This document shows, in pieces, positions 1-9,019 of a DNA stretch of 45,847 nucleotides. Under the pieces are notes generated by a model. The model saw only the letters and a program-made list of their open reading frames with translations. It was not told where the DNA came from and made no database searches. Location of the stretch: NCBI RefSeq assembly GCF_014879935.1, contig NZ_JACSRD010000278.1, positions 1 through 45,847 of the forward strand, given 5' to 3'. Within the stretch, counting starts at the first letter, position 1. Each line of letters begins with the position of its first letter. The position numbers were made by a program, and so were the translations under genes. The DNA is from Prosthecobacter sp. (GTDB taxonomy: Bacteria > Verrucomicrobiota > Verrucomicrobiia > Verrucomicrobiales > Verrucomicrobiaceae).

Positions 1-899
1 CTGCTCGCTTTCGCCGCTGTCATCGATTGGATGCAGCCGCTCAAGAGGTTTTAAAACACTGCCTAGGCCAAGGCGCACGCTTTGGCGATAGCCACGAGCC
101 TTTCACGCTATTCCCCGATGTGTATGAGGCGCTCGATCCCGGCGAATGCGTCACCGCCCGCAGGGACAGCGGCGAGATCGTCGGCGTGTGCTTCTCGCAT
201 GAGCGTGAAACGCATGTCTCTGTTGGCATCGTCGCCACCTCGCCGGATGCAGGCGGACGCGGCATCGCGAAGAAGATGATGTCGCTCGTGCTGGAGAAGG
301 CGAAACGCCTCGGCAAGCCTGCGCGGCTCGTTTCGAGCCTGCTGAATCTCGACTCGTTCTCGCTCTACACGCGGCTCGGATTCGTCCCAGGAGCCATTTT
401 TCAAGATCTGCTCATCACCGTGCCAGACACCGGCCTGACCGCCGCCGCGCCTGCGGGCATCGAACGCGTTCGCGCAGCCGTTTTGGCCGATGCAGCGCGA
501 ATCGCCGATTTCGAGCATTCGCAGCAAGGCATCCGCCGCGAGAAGGACTTTGCGTTTTTCATGCGCAACGAGGTTGGTGCATGGCGTCTGCTCGTCTCCG
601 AGGGGGCAGACGGCTCCGTGAACGGTTTCCTTGGCATGAGCATGCACCCGTCGTGCACGATGATCGGCCCAGGCGCCGCTGCGTCTGAAGAGACGGCGAT
701 CGCCTTGCTTTGGAAAGCGCTCGATGGCCTTCGCGGCAAGACGCTCGTCTTCCTCGCTCCATGCGCCGCCTCCACGCTCGTGCGCACCGCCTACGCGTGG
801 GGCGCACGCAACGTAGAGCTCCACGTAGCGCAATCCACCGCCCCAGTCGCTGACGCGAAAGGCATTGTGTTTCCGACCTTCATGCCGGAGACGGCGTGA
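1..899 (+). CDS. GNAT-family N-acetyltransferase, 5' truncated by the window edge
   Basis: Predicted acetyl-CoA-dependent N-acetyltransferase; the acceptor substrate is unknown. The frame is open back to the first bases, so the start probably lies outside the window; the only in-window candidate is a TTG at 27. The N-terminal half carries the GNAT acetyl-CoA signature: a beta strand (VGIVATSP) followed by the pyrophosphate loop GGRGIAKK and a helix, then the typical LYTRLGF strand-turn near residue 115. The C-terminal half (about residues 140-285) looks like a second, degenerate GNAT fold without a clear acetyl-CoA loop, so this may be a tandem-GNAT protein. The next gene begins 39 bp downstream on the same strand. 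Confidence 0.8.
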   Translation, partial: ARFRRCHRLDAAAQEVLKHCLGQGARFGDSHEPFTLFPDVYEALDPGECVTARRDSGEIVGVCFSHERETHVSVGIVATSPDAGGRGIAKKMMSLVLEKAKRLGKPARLVSSLLNLDSFSLYTRLGFVPGAIFQDLLITVPDTGLTAAAPAGIERVRAAVLADAARIADFEHSQQGIRREKDFAFFMRNEVGAWRLLVSEGADGSVNGFLGMSMHPSCTMIGPGAAASEETAIALLWKALDGLRGKTLVFLAPCAASTLVRTAYAWGARNVELHVAQSTAPVADAKGIVFPTFMPETA

Positions 900-938
900 G
901 CTATTGCCAAAAGGCATTCATTCAGGTGTATTCGGACG

Positions 939-2789
939 ATGAATCTGCCCGCACGTCTTCTCCTCCATTTAGGTTTCCTCGCACTCTCTACTCATGCCGC
1001 CGTCGTGCGCGTTGCGATCACGGATCGTTCGGATTCCGGCAACACAGGCTATGAACAGCTCAGCGGCAAGCTGCACTTCGAGATCGATCCGAAGCAGCCG
1101 CAGAACGCCTTCATCGCGGATGTGGATCTAGCGCCGATGAATGCAGCGGGCAAAGTGAGTTTTGTGGCTGATTTGAGACTGTGGAAACCGAAAGACGACT
1201 CGCGGAGCAATGGTGCAGCGTGGGTGGAGATTCCGAATCGCGGTGGGAAGGCGAGCTTGAGCGAGTGGGTGATGAAAGCAGGCTTCACGCTCGTGAATGT
1301 CGGCTGGGAGTTCGATGTGGCCGCGGATAAAATGCGTCTGGAAGTGCCACGGGCACAAAACAAGGATGGCAGCCCGATTCGCGGTGTGGTGAGCGCTGTC
1401 TTCACGCCGGACAAAAGACTCGATGAGCAACCGATCACCGATTTGACCGATTATCCGCCCGTGGACATCACGGGAGCTGAAAGCCGTCTCATCGTGCGGA
1501 ATCGCGCCGCCTACCCGGAAGGCCAGGAAGTGCCGCGAACGCAGTGGAGCCTCGAAAACGGCCGTCTTCGACTCAAGGGAGGTTTTGAACCCGGAAAGAC
1601 CTACGAGGTGTTTTATCTCGCCGAAGCGCCGCCCATCGCCGGACTCGGCTATGCGGCCATTCGCGATGCGGTGGCGTGGTTGAAGCACGATCCGGCCTCG
1701 CTCGCGAAGGTGAAGCACGCCTACGCCTTCGGAGCGTCGCAGTGTGGCCGCTTCTTGCGTGACTTTGTCTATCTCGGCTTCAACACGGATGAACAAGACC
1801 GCACCGCACTCGACGGCATCATGTCGCACGTCGCGGGCGCGGGTCGCCTCGTGCTGAATCAGCGCTGGTCCACACCGCGAGCCATTTCCGGTTACTACAC
1901 GGCCTCGTATCCCTTTGCCGACACGGCTCAGAAAGACCCAGTCAGCGGTCAAAGCGAAGGCATCCTCGCCAATTCCCGCGTGAGACATGCGCCGAAGATT
2001 TTCTACACGAACATGGCCGCCGAATACTGGGGCGCGGGCCGTGTCGGTGCGCTCATACACACCACGCCGGATGGCAAACAAGACATCGCGCTGCCGGAGA
2101 ATGTGCGCTCGTATTTTTTCGCCAGCACCTCGCATGGACCCGCGTCCTTCCCGCCGACCTCGCAGGTGAAAGGCTCGCCCTTGGCGAACCCGGTGAATGC
2201 CAATCCCGCCATCCTCGCACTGCGTTTGGCGATGCATCGCTGGGTCAGCGAAGGCCTCGCACCGCCGCCGAGTGTGCATCCCAAGCTCAGTGACGGCACG
2301 CTTGTGCCGATCAACGACGTGCGATGGCCCCCAGTGCCCGGCATGGCCGCACCGAATGCCATTAAAGCCGGAGGCCGCGTGCGCAATCCGCAACTCCTCG
2401 GCGGTGCAGGCGAAGGCACCGAGCTGCCGCTGCTCGTGCCGCAATGCGATGCCGATGGCAATGACCTCGGTGGCATTCGCGTGCCGGATGTCGCCGCGCC
2501 GCTCGGCACCGGCACAGGTTGGGTGTTTCGTCCGTCGGAGTTCGGCTCGATACACGAGTTTTACCTCCTGCGCGGAGCCTGGGTGCCCTTTGCGAAGACC
2601 AAAGCCGAACGCGAAGCCACGAATGATCCGCGTTTGTCACTCGAAGAACGCTACGGCAGCAAAGCCGCCTACCTCGACCAAGTGAAAGCCGCCGTGCAAA
2701 AGCTCATCGAGCAACGTTTTCTCACCGACGCCGACCTCGAACTTCAGCTCAATCAAGCCAGCGAGCGCTGGGACTGGGTCATGCGCTAA
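939..2789 (+). CDS. Exported alpha/beta hydrolase domain protein (Abhydrolase_10-like)
   Basis: 616 aa with an N-terminal signal peptide (LLLHLGFLALSTHA, cleavage near residue 20), so it should act in the periplasm or outside the cell. The middle contains a nucleophile elbow, GASQCGR (Ser about 267), followed by RFLRDFVYLGFN, as in the large secreted hydrolases of the 'alpha/beta hydrolase domain' family (PF20091-like). The N-terminal 230 residues form the beta-rich region typical of that family. The substrate is unknown; an ester or a plant-derived acyl group is a guess from family behaviour. An SGNH hydrolase starts 9 bp downstream, so the two exported hydrolases are probably co-transcribed. 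Confidence 0.8.
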   Translation: MNLPARLLLHLGFLALSTHAAVVRVAITDRSDSGNTGYEQLSGKLHFEIDPKQPQNAFIADVDLAPMNAAGKVSFVADLRLWKPKDDSRSNGAAWVEIPNRGGKASLSEWVMKAGFTLVNVGWEFDVAADKMRLEVPRAQNKDGSPIRGVVSAVFTPDKRLDEQPITDLTDYPPVDITGAESRLIVRNRAAYPEGQEVPRTQWSLENGRLRLKGGFEPGKTYEVFYLAEAPPIAGLGYAAIRDAVAWLKHDPASLAKVKHAYAFGASQCGRFLRDFVYLGFNTDEQDRTALDGIMSHVAGAGRLVLNQRWSTPRAISGYYTASYPFADTAQKDPVSGQSEGILANSRVRHAPKIFYTNMAAEYWGAGRVGALIHTTPDGKQDIALPENVRSYFFASTSHGPASFPPTSQVKGSPLANPVNANPAILALRLAMHRWVSEGLAPPPSVHPKLSDGTLVPINDVRWPPVPGMAAPNAIKAGGRVRNPQLLGGAGEGTELPLLVPQCDADGNDLGGIRVPDVAAPLGTGTGWVFRPSEFGSIHEFYLLRGAWVPFAKTKAEREATNDPRLSLEERYGSKAAYLDQVKAAVQKLIEQRFLTDADLELQLNQASERWDWVMR

Positions 2790-2798
2790 ACAACTCTC

Positions 2799-3464
2799 AT
2801 GAATCGCCTCCTCATTCTCATCATCGCCTGCCTTGTCAGCCAGACTTTCGCGCAGACACCTTTCAAAAAGGTGCTCTTCCTGGGCAACAGCATCACCAAA
2901 CACGGCCCGAAGGCGGACATCGACTGGAGCGGCAACTGGGGTATGGCAGCGAGCTCGGAGGCAAAGGACTATGTGCATGTCTTCACGGCCTCGCTCACGC
3001 AGAAGCAGGGCACCGCACCGGAGATCCTCGTCAAAAACATCGCCGACTTCGAGCGGGCCCATCAGGGCTATGACTTCGCCGCGAAGCTCAAGGAGGCCAT
3101 CGACTTCCAGGCGGACCTCATCGTGCTCGCCATCGGCGAGAACGTGCTCGCTTTGAAAACGGCGGAAGAAAAGACGAAGCTCCAAGCCGATGTGACCGCG
3201 TTGTTGAAGTCGCTGCAAGGCACCCGCAAGCCCACGATCCTCGTGCGCAGTTGCTTCTGGGCGAATGCGGCCAAGGACGAGGCGCTGCGTAGTGCTTGTG
3301 ATGCGGTGAGCGGGATCTTCTGCAACATCAGTTCCTTGAGCGCCGACAAAAGCCTCTACGGTCGAGCCGAGCGCGAGTTCAAACACGCAGGCGTCGCCAA
3401 TCATCCGGGTGATAAAGGCATGGCAGCCATCGCTGAGGCGCTGATGATGGCGCTAGCAAAGTAG
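2799..3464 (+). CDS. Exported SGNH/GDSL-type hydrolase
   Basis: 221 aa with a clear signal peptide (LLILIIACLVSQTFA). Block I of the SGNH fold is VLFLGNSIT with nucleophile Ser31. The C-terminal block reads ANHPGDKGM with catalytic His202, but the Asp expected three residues before it (DxxH) is Val199. Such enzymes remove acyl groups from carbohydrates or lipids; the substrate is not predictable here. It follows the alpha/beta hydrolase by 9 bp. The TAG stop (3462-3464) lies inside the first bases of an intergenic hairpin element. Confidence 0.8.
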   Translation: MNRLLILIIACLVSQTFAQTPFKKVLFLGNSITKHGPKADIDWSGNWGMAASSEAKDYVHVFTASLTQKQGTAPEILVKNIADFERAHQGYDFAAKLKEAIDFQADLIVLAIGENVLALKTAEEKTKLQADVTALLKSLQGTRKPTILVRSCFWANAAKDEALRSACDAVSGIFCNISSLSADKSLYGRAEREFKHAGVANHPGDKGMAAIAEALMMALAK

Positions 3465-3668
3465 CCATCTTGCTCCGCAAGATGAGCTGGATGCTACCGC
3501 TGACACGAAAAGCCTTTAAAACTCCAAGCCGCTGGTGATTGCCACACGCTGAGTTCCTCTCGCGGAGCGAGAGGACGACTTTGCTTCGCCGAAGTGGACC
3601 TGCCAGATGCCTTAGAGGGTGAATCTGCGTTTGCTCAGGCGTGAGCGTGCTTTTAGCGTTGAGCACGC
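3465..3668. repeat. Intergenic segment with two related inverted hairpins
   Basis: No gene is seen. Two perfect hairpins share one design, an 8-bp stem and 3-nt loop: CATCTTGC-TCC-GCAAGATG (3466-3484) and CCTCTCGC-GGA-GCGAGAGG (3556-3574). The reverse complement of the second matches the first except for paired, stem-preserving changes. A small CTTCG-C-CGAAG palindrome follows shortly after. This resembles REP-type (repetitive extragenic palindrome) elements. Directly before the next start codon there is also a 6-bp inverted repeat, GCGTGC (3645-3650) and GCACGC (3663-3668). Confidence 0.7.
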
Positions 3669-5105
3669 ATGAGCCAAAATTCCCCATCCGACCGACTTGA
3701 GACTTCGTTTGCCCCGTTTCGTGACAAAATGCAGGCGGAAGGCCTGAGTGAATCGGCCATCCGGGCGTTTCGCGGGAGTTACGCGGCCTTGCTGGCGGGC
3801 GAGACGGGCATGATCCCGGAGGACACGATCCAAGCGGCGCAGGATTTGCCGAAGGCGGATGCGCTGACGGCTCCGGAGGCCAAGCGGGCATCGGAACTGC
3901 TGAAGCAAACGGTGCTCATCAAGCTCAACGGCGGCCTCGGCACGGGCATGGGGTTGGAAAAGGCGAAATCGCTGCTGCCGGTGCGTGGCGAGGATACCTT
4001 CCTTGATTTGATTGCCCGGCAGATCCTGCGGCTGCGGGCGCAGACGGGTGGCGAGGTGCCGGTTTTCATGCTGATGAACAGCTTCAGCACGTCGGCGGAT
4101 ACCGCCGAGCATCTGGAGGCTCGTTTTCCGAAACTTGGAGGTCGCGAGGTGTGGGAGCTGATGCAGAATAAGGTGCCCAAAGTGCTCGCGAGCACGCTGG
4201 AGCCTGCGCCTTGGCCCGCGAATCCCGAGCAAGAGTGGTGCCCGCCGGGCCATGGCGATATCTACGCCTGCCTTGCTGGTTCAGGATGGTTGGAGCGATT
4301 GCTCGCCAGCGGCGTGCGCTATGCCTTTGTGTCGAATTCCGACAACCTCGGCGCCACGCTCGATCCGGCGATCCTCGCGTGGTTCGCCGACAGCGGCATG
4401 CCTTTCGCCATGGAGGTCACGCGGCGCACCGAGTCGGATAAAAAGGGTGGCCATCTCGCGGTGCGGCTGCGTGATGGGCGCTTCCTGCTGCGTGAATCGG
4501 CGCAGTGCCCGAAGGACGATGAGAAGCACTTCCAGGACATCGAGCGCCATCGCTACTTCAACACGAACAACCTCTGGATCGACCTCCAGGCACTAAAAGC
4601 CGCGCTTGCTGCTAATGACGGCCTCATCCCGCTGCCGCCGATCATGAACAAGAAGACGGTCGATCCTCGCGATGCGAGCTCGCCCGCGGTCATCCAGCTC
4701 GAAACGGCCATGGGCGCTGCCATCGAGTGCTTCGCCGGTGCGGGGGCCATCGAGGTGTCCCGCGTGCGCTTTGCCCCGGTGAAAACGACCAGCGACCTGC
4801 TCGCCGTGCGTTCCGATGCCTACGAGCTCACGGAGGACTTCTGCCTGCGTCTCCACCCCAGTCGCGAAGGCCAGCCGCCGCATCTGCATCTCGATCAAAA
4901 GCTCTGCAAACTCGTGGACGGCCTGGAGAATAACTTCCCCCACACCCCCAGCCTCCTCCACTGCCGCAGCCTCCTCGTCCACGGCCCCGTGGAATGTGGT
5001 GAAGGTGTTGTGTTCAAAGGTGATGCGGTCATTCACAATCACACGTCATCGCCCGTGAAGCTCAAAACCGGCACGCATGAGGGAACGCTGAGCGTGGGCG
5101 GGTGA
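3669..5105 (+). CDS. UDPGP-family nucleotidyltransferase (UTP--glucose-1-phosphate uridylyltransferase-like)
   Basis: 478 aa, the eukaryotic-type UDP-sugar pyrophosphorylase fold (PF01704) rather than bacterial GalU. The nucleotide-binding signature LNGGLGTGMGLEKAKSLLPV is at about residues 86-105, and the uridine/sugar region FVSNSDNLGATLDP is near residue 220. It should form UDP-glucose or a related UDP-sugar from UTP and sugar-1-phosphate in the cytoplasm, supplying glycogen, polysaccharide or envelope synthesis. A UDP-N-acetylhexosamine substrate cannot be excluded by eye. The ATG start at 3669 gives the usual helical N-terminus. It ends 8 bp from a convergent toxin gene. Confidence 0.85.
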   Translation: MSQNSPSDRLETSFAPFRDKMQAEGLSESAIRAFRGSYAALLAGETGMIPEDTIQAAQDLPKADALTAPEAKRASELLKQTVLIKLNGGLGTGMGLEKAKSLLPVRGEDTFLDLIARQILRLRAQTGGEVPVFMLMNSFSTSADTAEHLEARFPKLGGREVWELMQNKVPKVLASTLEPAPWPANPEQEWCPPGHGDIYACLAGSGWLERLLASGVRYAFVSNSDNLGATLDPAILAWFADSGMPFAMEVTRRTESDKKGGHLAVRLRDGRFLLRESAQCPKDDEKHFQDIERHRYFNTNNLWIDLQALKAALAANDGLIPLPPIMNKKTVDPRDASSPAVIQLETAMGAAIECFAGAGAIEVSRVRFAPVKTTSDLLAVRSDAYELTEDFCLRLHPSREGQPPHLHLDQKLCKLVDGLENNFPHTPSLLHCRSLLVHGPVECGEGVVFKGDAVIHNHTSSPVKLKTGTHEGTLSVGG

Positions 5106-5113
5106 GTTGCGCC

Positions 5114-5500
5114 TCACCAGATCAACGGGACGCCGTAGGCGGCGAAGTGGGAATCGCAGCTCGCCAGTGTCATATTCTCAGTCATGGCTTGAGCGATGAG
5201 CAGGCGATCAAAAGGATCGCGGTGATGATGCGGGAGTAGGCAAATGCCGGCAATGTGAGCCGGGCGGATCGGCAGCAGGTGCAGTCCGCTGTCCGTCACG
5301 GCGTGAGGAAAAAGCTCTTCGTAAGGCCTTGGCAGGTTGAGCTTGTTGAGGCTGGCCTTGATGGCGATCTCCCACAGGCTGGCGATGCTCACATAAGCCT
5401 CGTTTTGCTCGGAGGTGAGTGCTTCCAAAAGCCGGGGTGGCAGCAAATGCGGTTCACGCAGGAACCAAAGCAAGGTGTGCGTGTCCAGAAGCAGCCTCAT
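5114..5500 (-). CDS. PIN-domain toxin, VapC-like (type II TA)
   Basis: 128 aa, a single PIN domain. The acidic residues expected for Mg2+-dependent ribonuclease activity are visible: Asp6 in LLLDTHTLLWF, Glu44 in SLWEIAIK, Asp95/Asp98 in DPFDRLL and Asp116 near the C-terminus. The DTHTLLW and SLWEI motifs are typical of the VapC subgroup paired with DUF2281-like antitoxins. The start overlaps the stop of the antitoxin by 4 bp (ATGA), so the two are translationally coupled. Expected role: RNA cleavage that arrests growth when the antitoxin is lost; the target RNA is unknown. Confidence 0.88.
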   Translation of the reverse strand: MRLLLDTHTLLWFLREPHLLPPRLLEALTSEQNEAYVSIASLWEIAIKASLNKLNLPRPYEELFPHAVTDSGLHLLPIRPAHIAGICLLPHHHRDPFDRLLIAQAMTENMTLASCDSHFAAYGVPLIW

Positions 5501-5727
5501 TCCATGTATTCTTTGAAGTCTTCCAGCGGCTCATCGAAATCAGGAGACATCCAGAAGGTGCCTTGAAGGTTCTTCCAGAGTCCAGGCTTCGCGGTGCGTT
5601 TGGCTTGAGGTGCCGCAGGTTCCATTTCGGCTTTGATGCGTATAGGAAGACGACGCCAGGCCTCGGGCAAAGGAAGATGGAGCGTGCCATCAGCGGATGG
5701 CTCCAATATGGCGGTGAAAACACTCAT
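5497..5727 (-). CDS. Antitoxin of the VapBC-like pair (DUF2281-type)
   Basis: 76 aa, first gene of the pair. The N-terminal 30 residues (FTAILEPSADGTLHLPLPEAW) resemble the SpoVT/AbrB- or DUF2281-like antitoxin start, 'G.i.LP...'. The C-terminus (GLWKNLQGTFWMSPDFDEPLEDFKEYME in the translation, described here by its GTFWMSPDFDEPL core) is the acidic, aromatic tail that such antitoxins lay across the PIN active site. It should bind and neutralise the VapC-like toxin and repress its own promoter. A promoter-like sequence ends 6 nt before the ATG, so the mRNA may be leaderless. Confidence 0.82.
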   Translation of the reverse strand: MSVFTAILEPSADGTLHLPLPEAWRRLPIRIKAEMEPAAPQAKRTAKPGLWKNLQGTFWMSPDFDEPLEDFKEYME

Positions 5728-5733
5728 ATGGCG

Positions 5734-5761
5734 ATTTTAGGCGCCCCAGCCAAAAAGCCAA
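5734..5761 (-). promoter_or_regulatory. Putative sigma70-type promoter of the VapBC-like pair
   Basis: On the minus strand: TTGGCT (5756-5761), a 16-nt spacer, then TAAAAT (5734-5739). The -10 ends 6 nt before the antitoxin ATG, putting the expected transcription start on or next to the A of the start codon. No Shine-Dalgarno sequence fits in between. Confidence 0.5.
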
Positions 5762-5833
5762 GCCTCAATCCCGGCTACGAAAACCCAATTTTCGCGTCCA
5801 AAACCAGCCCAGTGGCTCCTTATATAGGGTGAA

Positions 5834-8800
5834 ATGAACCGGCTCCGACTTTTTCCCTCTCTTGTTCTTCTTTCTGGCTTCGTGGCGCTGCCTGCGTGGG
5901 CGGCGGATGATGAGGCGCAGCGGGCGGCGATGACGTTTTTTGAGAAGGAGGTGCGGCCGATCCTGGTGAACCGCTGCTATGAGTGCCACAGCAACACGAA
6001 GCAGAAGGGCGGGCTGAGGGTGGATCACATTGGTTACCTGAAAACGGGCGGTGATACCGGACCCGCCGTGGTGCCGGGGGAGCCGTCGAAGTCGCCGCTG
6101 ATGGAGGCGGTTCGGTGGACGAATGAGGACTTCCAGATGCCGCCGAAGAACAATGGCGGGAAGATCCCGGACGCGGAGATCGCGATCCTGGAGAAGTGGA
6201 TCCAAATCGGTGCGCCGTGGCCGGAGGATGGCTCGAAGAAGGTCGTGGTGACGGAGGGCGGCTTCACGGAGGAGCAGCGGAATTACTGGTTCTTCCAGCC
6301 GGTGAAAAAGGTGTCGCCACCGGATGCGGGCGGCAAGTGGGTGCGCAATGACATCGACCGCTTCATCGCGGCGAAGCAGGCGGAGATGAAGCTGAAGCCC
6401 GCGCCGGATGCGGACCGGCATGAACTGGTGCGCCGCGTGTATTTTGACCTCCACGGCCTGCCGCCGACGAAGGAGCAGATCGACGCGTTTGTGCAAAACA
6501 AGGACCCGAAGGCCTATGAGAAGCTCGTCGATGAACTGCTGGCCTCGCCACGCTATGGCGAGCGCTGGGCGCAGCACTGGCTCGACCTCGTGCGGTATGC
6601 GGAGAGCGATGGTTACAACGCGGACGAGTATCGCCCAAGCGTGTGGCCGTATCGCGACTACGTGATCAAGTCGCTCAACGACGACAAGCCCTACAACCAG
6701 TTCGTCAAAGAACAGCTCGCGGGCGATGAGATCGCGCCGGATGATCCGAACGTGCTCATTGCCACGGCCTTCCTGCGGCATCCGGTGTATGAATGGAACC
6801 AGCGTGATGCCCGCGGCCAGTGGGACATCATTCTCACCGACATGACGGACACCACGGGCGAGCTTTTCCTCGGCCTGAGCATGGGCTGTGCCCACTGCCA
6901 CAATCACAAGTTCGATCCCATCCTGCAAAAGGACTACTACCGCCTGCGGGCCTTCCTGGCACCGGTGCAATGGCGTGATGACATGACGCTGGCGACGACG
7001 GCGGAAAAGAAGGCCTTCAACGAGCAGCAGGCGAAGTGGGAGGCCGCCACGGCAGAGATTCGCGCAAAAATGGACGCGCTGACGAAGCCGTTGCTCGAAC
7101 CGAAGGTCGAGCGGGCGCTCACGCGCTTCACGGATGATTTGCAGGTGATGACGCGGAAGCCGGTGGAGAAGCGTGATGCGCTGGAAAGGCAGCTCGCAGG
7201 TCTCGTCGAGCGTCAGATGACGGTGGAGCGCAAGCGCTTTGACCCGATGAAGAGCCTGAAGACCGACGAGCAGAAGGCGGAATACAAGGCGCTGGAGGAC
7301 GAGCTCAAAAAGTTCGACCACTTGAAGCCGAAGCCGCTGATGGAGGCCTTTGTGGCGACGGATGCGAGCCCGGTGGCACCGGCTGTGGCGATCAAGACAC
7401 GCAAAGGCGAGCAGCAGATCGAGCCGGGCTTCCTTTCGATCATCGACACCAGCCTGCCGAAGATCAAAGCCACGAAGACCTCCACGGGTCGCCGCACGGC
7501 GTTGGCGGAGTGGATCACTCGGCCTGACAACCAGCTCTCCACCCGCGTGATCGTGAACCGCGTGTGGCAGTATCACTTCGGTCGTGGCATCGTGGCCACC
7601 GCGAGCGATTTCGGCAAGCTGGGCGAGGCTCCGACGCATCCTGAACTGCTCGACTACCTCACGACGAAGTTTGTGAAGGGCGGCTGGCATTTGAAGCCGC
7701 TGCATCGCGAGATCATGCTCTCCGCCGCCTATCGTCAAACGGCCCGCCAGGAGCCGGATGAGGTCGCGTCGAAGGTCGATCCGTCGAATCGCTACTTGTG
7801 GCGCTTCAATCCGCGTCGTCTCGATGCCGAGCAGGTGCGTGATGCGCTGCTCGCGGTCAGTGGCGAGCTCGACGCCGCATCCGGTGGCCCTGCGGGCGAT
7901 GGCAACAGCACACGCCGCTCGGTTTACACGATGAAGAAGCGAAACAACCCGAACGAGCTTCTTCGTGCGCTCGACATGCCGGCGGGCTTTGCGAGCACCG
8001 CCGAGCGTCAGAGCACCACCACGCCGACCCAGGCGCTGCAATTGCTCAATGGCGACTGGTTGCTCGCTCGTGCCCGCAAGCTCTCCTCGCGTGTGGAAAG
8101 CATCGACGATGCCTGGATGGCCGTTTTGGGCCGTCCGCCGACGCCGCAGGAAAAAGCCACTGCGGAGGGCTTTTTGAAAAAACGGGCCGGAACGACCCAA
8201 GCGAAGGCTTCCGAGGTCGCGGAGCCAGGTGACGGCTCGGAGACCTTCAAGGAAAACAGCGCCCACGAGCGTCTGCTGATCAACACGAACGAAAAAGAGG
8301 GCGATGAGTTCACCGTCGAAGGCGTGGCGAGCCTGAACAGCATTGATGTGAATGCCTCGGTGCGCACGCTGGCCTCGCGGTGGAATGGCGGAAAGGACAG
8401 CCTGGAGGCCTTTGGCTGGAGTCTCGGCGTCACCGGCGAAAAATCGCGCTACAAGCCTCGCAACGTGATCGTGCAAGTCGTCGGCGAAGATGAGAACTCG
8501 AACATCGGCTACCAGGTCGTGCCCTCGAACATCCACATCGAGTTGGGTCATCGCTATCACATCGCCGCGCGGGTTTCCTGCCCCGCCAAGAACGTCACCT
8601 TCACCGTGCGCGATCTCGACACGCCGGGAGCTGTGGTGCAGTCCGCTGTAGTGCCGATGGACATCCGATCCAAGCTCAGCCTCGGCTCCTCACAGCTCGT
8701 CATCGGCGGCCTGAACAAGCGCTCGCCGACGCATCAATGGGATGGCAGCATCGAGGCCGTGCGCATCGTGACCGGCTATGTGGCCGACAAAGCCTTGAGC

Positions 8801-8983
8801 GCCGATCCGGAAAAATGGAGCGCCGGTTTCGTCGTCTGGCGCGCCGCTGATCCGCTGAACTCCCAATTCGCCTGGAACGGCAGCGACGTGAAGAGCGTCG
8901 AGGACGCCGATCCCCTCCGCCAGGCCATGAACGACCTTTGTCAGGTGCTGCTGAACACGAACGAATTTTTCTATCTCCATTGA
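5834..8983 (+). CDS. DUF1549/DUF1553 (PSCyt1-PSCyt2-PSD1) cytochrome-like protein with LamG-like insert
   Basis: 1049 aa with a signal peptide (LFPSLVLLSGFVALPAWA). Domains in order: a planctomycete-type cytochrome domain with haem motif CYECH at residues 48-52; DUF1549 with a second CxxCH, CAHCH, at about 352-356; a charged helical linker (about 390-500); DUF1553/PSD1 (about 540-790); a beta-rich concanavalin/LamG-like segment (about 810-985); and the last PSD1 piece ending LLNTNEFFYLH. The family is abundant in Planctomycetes and Verrucomicrobia and is thought to serve periplasmic electron transfer or polysaccharide breakdown; no enzyme activity is proven. The usual DUF1501 partner lies downstream, but behind an intervening TA pair. 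An AT-rich TATATA at 5821-5826 is a possible -10. Confidence 0.9.
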   Translation: MNRLRLFPSLVLLSGFVALPAWAADDEAQRAAMTFFEKEVRPILVNRCYECHSNTKQKGGLRVDHIGYLKTGGDTGPAVVPGEPSKSPLMEAVRWTNEDFQMPPKNNGGKIPDAEIAILEKWIQIGAPWPEDGSKKVVVTEGGFTEEQRNYWFFQPVKKVSPPDAGGKWVRNDIDRFIAAKQAEMKLKPAPDADRHELVRRVYFDLHGLPPTKEQIDAFVQNKDPKAYEKLVDELLASPRYGERWAQHWLDLVRYAESDGYNADEYRPSVWPYRDYVIKSLNDDKPYNQFVKEQLAGDEIAPDDPNVLIATAFLRHPVYEWNQRDARGQWDIILTDMTDTTGELFLGLSMGCAHCHNHKFDPILQKDYYRLRAFLAPVQWRDDMTLATTAEKKAFNEQQAKWEAATAEIRAKMDALTKPLLEPKVERALTRFTDDLQVMTRKPVEKRDALERQLAGLVERQMTVERKRFDPMKSLKTDEQKAEYKALEDELKKFDHLKPKPLMEAFVATDASPVAPAVAIKTRKGEQQIEPGFLSIIDTSLPKIKATKTSTGRRTALAEWITRPDNQLSTRVIVNRVWQYHFGRGIVATASDFGKLGEAPTHPELLDYLTTKFVKGGWHLKPLHREIMLSAAYRQTARQEPDEVASKVDPSNRYLWRFNPRRLDAEQVRDALLAVSGELDAASGGPAGDGNSTRRSVYTMKKRNNPNELLRALDMPAGFASTAERQSTTTPTQALQLLNGDWLLARARKLSSRVESIDDAWMAVLGRPPTPQEKATAEGFLKKRAGTTQAKASEVAEPGDGSETFKENSAHERLLINTNEKEGDEFTVEGVASLNSIDVNASVRTLASRWNGGKDSLEAFGWSLGVTGEKSRYKPRNVIVQVVGEDENSNIGYQVVPSNIHIELGHRYHIAARVSCPAKNVTFTVRDLDTPGAVVQSAVVPMDIRSKLSLGSSQLVIGGLNKRSPTHQWDGSIEAVRIVTGYVADKALSADPEKWSAGFVVWRAADPLNSQFAWNGSDVKSVEDADPLRQAMNDLCQVLLNTNEFFYLH

Positions 8984-9019
8984 GCCGGTAACCCAGCCCT
9001 TGGGCATGAGATTGAAGGA

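Noticed and set aside
3645..3668. GCGTGC/GCACGC inverted repeat before the UDPGP start as a riboswitch or attenuator
   Set aside because: Only 6 bp with a 12-nt loop; too weak to claim regulation.
5765..8560. A 931-codon open frame on the minus strand opposite the DUF1549/DUF1553 gene
   Set aside because: Arg/His/Leu-rich translation typical of the antisense of GC-rich coding DNA; the plus-strand protein has clear domains and haem motifs.
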